64,000 bases of DNA from Apostichopus japonicus (Eukaryota > Echinodermata > Holothuroidea > Aspidochirotida > Stichopodidae): positions 27,557,501-27,621,500 of the forward strand of contig NC_092580.1 of NCBI RefSeq assembly GCF_037975245.1. Direction: 5' to 3'. Position numbers and translations under genes: made by a program. The notes below the pieces were generated by a model. The model saw nothing but the letters and a program-made list of their open reading frames with translations. It did not search any database and was not told where the DNA came from. Shown here in pieces: positions 62,222-64,000 of the stretch (the first letter of the stretch is position 1; every line of letters begins with the position of its first letter).

Positions 62222-64000
62222 AAACTTAGCAACGAAATAAGTTTGCCCTTTTCGCGTTCCATACTATACTACCTTGCCAGAGGCAAAACTAGGCCTATAT
62301 ATGTTGATCCTCCTTGCGCTCTCAAATGTGAGGTGTCGAAGGCGTCCATATCATTTTGGTCGCGAATGGTCCCATCTTCTTTCGAGGCAACACATGTAGT
62401 CCCAGCTTATTGGTCCCAACGCAGTCGGTTGAATCATTGAGCCGTTAGCAATCATATCCCTCTCTGCGCTAGATCAATAATATCAATTGATTTTGTTAAT
62501 ATAAGGATTAATCCCTCACCAACAGCTTATAACACTAATTGGCAAACTGTATTGTATACACGGTTGATTTAATGGAAATAATATTAACTATAAGTTACAT
62601 CCTTTGGGATCTATATTTTTTGTTTTATCGTTTTCTTAATATTAATTTTAACTTGCTCAATAAAATGTTCTTTTCTCGAAGGACAAGCTCTACTCATTTA
62701 GTATATCATTATTGCATTTTCAATATTGGATTCAAACGTAATAGAGAATCATTTTGGGCTGAAACAGATCAATTTTCGACAATGTAATAAGCTAATAATC
62801 TCTTCTTAAACTTAGCCTTCCATATAAACTAATTAAAACGTTTTCAATGTGAAGCTGAAACCTGTAATTTCCCAGATGGACGACATCAAAGCTTTTGCAA
62901 AAAATAAAGTGAAGAAGAATGTTTGGACCAACGTTAAAACAAAGGAAGTTATTATAAGGATGCATAAATTGTCTATGAATAGGCGGAATTAAGTTTGTTT
63001 TTTCTTCCTTGTGACATTGAATTATCTCAGTGTACTTAAATTCTTCTTAGTTTCGGAGAAAAATTTGACTGGTCAGACATAATCTCACATTGAAAGAACT
63101 TTTGAGATGTGGAAGCAACATGTTAGCTGGTTTGCGGGTTATATCATTTTGGGGACAGTATTCAGTCAAGTTGACTCTGAATCGTCTTAATGTACTCTCA
63201 TTAATGTATATGCTACCATGGATTTAATATGAGGAGGTATGGATGGGGGAGGGGATGGGGGTGGAACGATGACAAAATTTCCCCCGGGGTTGGGGGAAAC
63301 CTGCCTCTCTACTGCCCTGACAGAAGCAATGTCATTTAAAGTGTTTGTCTAAAGTTAATTCAATAAACTCAACTACCTGGGCAGAAGCAGGTCTCCCCTA
63401 TCTCAGATGTAATTTTATCCAACATTTTAAAAACTTAGAAGTATTCGTCTAATACGCGCATGCGCGGGTTTTTTCAAAGACATTGTCTGCTGTATATCCC
63501 TCTCTCCGCCCCCCCCCCCCGCTCTCCTTCCCTTCGGTCTGTCCCTTCAATACGTCTCGGCTAGGTTTTATTTTACGATTGTATCCGTACCGTTGCTGAT
63601 GTTTTTATTTATTTATTTATTCTTCTGTAAATAATGTTTACGATCAACTTTTAACTCCCGATGAAATCAAGAAATGTTACTTTTAGGTAATTATTGCATG
63701 AACTCGCGTGATTCATACAACAAAAAAAACACCAAAAAGCAATAACAAGTAAACAAGAAATAAACACACATCACACATACCAGGAAGCTTTAAAAAAAAA
63801 GATCAGTCGCACTTTTATAGTCCTTTTATGCATTTTATTTCTTGTTTCGAGGTCAAGAGCAATGTATTCAGAGGTGCTAGGTTTTAGCAATTCCTTGCCT
63901 GTTTTACTCAAAACGTCGATACGATCCAATCGATTTGAGAGAGAGAGAAAAAAAAGGCCACCTCGTTCCTTTGACGTGGCATAGACTGATGGGGGGGGGG
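62222..64000. other. AT-rich intergenic DNA, no gene seen
   Basis: G-rich tract at 63244-63295, poly-C at 63510-63520, (TTTA)n at 63604-63620, and a poly-G run at the very end of the window (63991-64000). No gene recognised. Confidence 0.58.

Overview
This window looks like a stretch of intergenic, repeat-rich nuclear DNA from an animal, most likely a marine invertebrate. The sequence is AT-rich, has no operon-like gene packing, and carries very large perfect microsatellites, Pol III-derived SINEs with A/B-box remnants, hAT-type miniature DNA transposons with 8-bp target duplications, and a LINE 3' end. An echinoderm or hemichordate would fit, but the species cannot be fixed from the sequence alone. 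I found no host protein-coding gene, rRNA gene or intact tRNA gene that I can defend. The longest open frames are artefacts of stop-free repeats such as (CTAT)n, (GGAGA)n, (TA)n and the ATTGC-rich satellite.

Layout. 1-10.8 kb: plain AT-rich DNA with a 25-bp minisatellite (3.5 kb), a SINE with a U2 snRNA-like head (4.86 kb), a second fragment of it (6.5 kb), a long pyrimidine-rich tract (8.7-9.4 kb) and a possible LINE tail (9.45 kb). 10.8-12.1 kb: a satellite of ten ~90-130 bp units. 13.2 kb: the best U2-like SINE, with a perfect 14-bp target duplication. 14.4-20.3 kb: two copies of a tRNA-derived SINE, a 57-bp tandem repeat and a long palindrome. 22.4-22.8 kb: (TA)n with an embedded tRNA-like SINE. 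29-31 kb: a second long palindrome set in (TA)n, a LINE 3' end with its decayed C-terminal coding sequence, and a textbook hAT MITE. 32.3-33.0 kb: 687 bp of perfect (CTAT)n. 34.5-34.8 kb: (ATT)n. 35.7-38.7 kb: a third palindrome in (TA)n, followed directly by a 2.6-kb DNA transposon. 40.7-41.1 kb: tRNA-like SINE plus (TA)n. 43.6, 51.1 and 59.0 kb: three more hAT-like MITEs. 45.6 and 50.2 kb: two more tRNA SINE copies. 54.8-55.7 kb: 851 bp of perfect (GGAGA)n plus a degenerate end. 61.6-62.2 kb: a CpG-rich patch and a palindrome. The rest is AT-rich DNA in which I see nothing.

The most interesting objects are three. (1) The 2.6-kb transposon at 36085-38694 has GGGCAATTCCA terminal inverted repeats, eight same-direction copies of GTAACGTGAGTAACC, and a broken gene for a protein that matches no transposase I can name. 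(2) Three long near-perfect palindromes share, near their centres, a hammerhead-ribozyme-like core (CTGANGA, hairpin, GAAA). (3) A SINE family begins with a U2 snRNA-like sequence. No coordinated gene function can be described; the window is a record of transposition and tandem-repeat growth.
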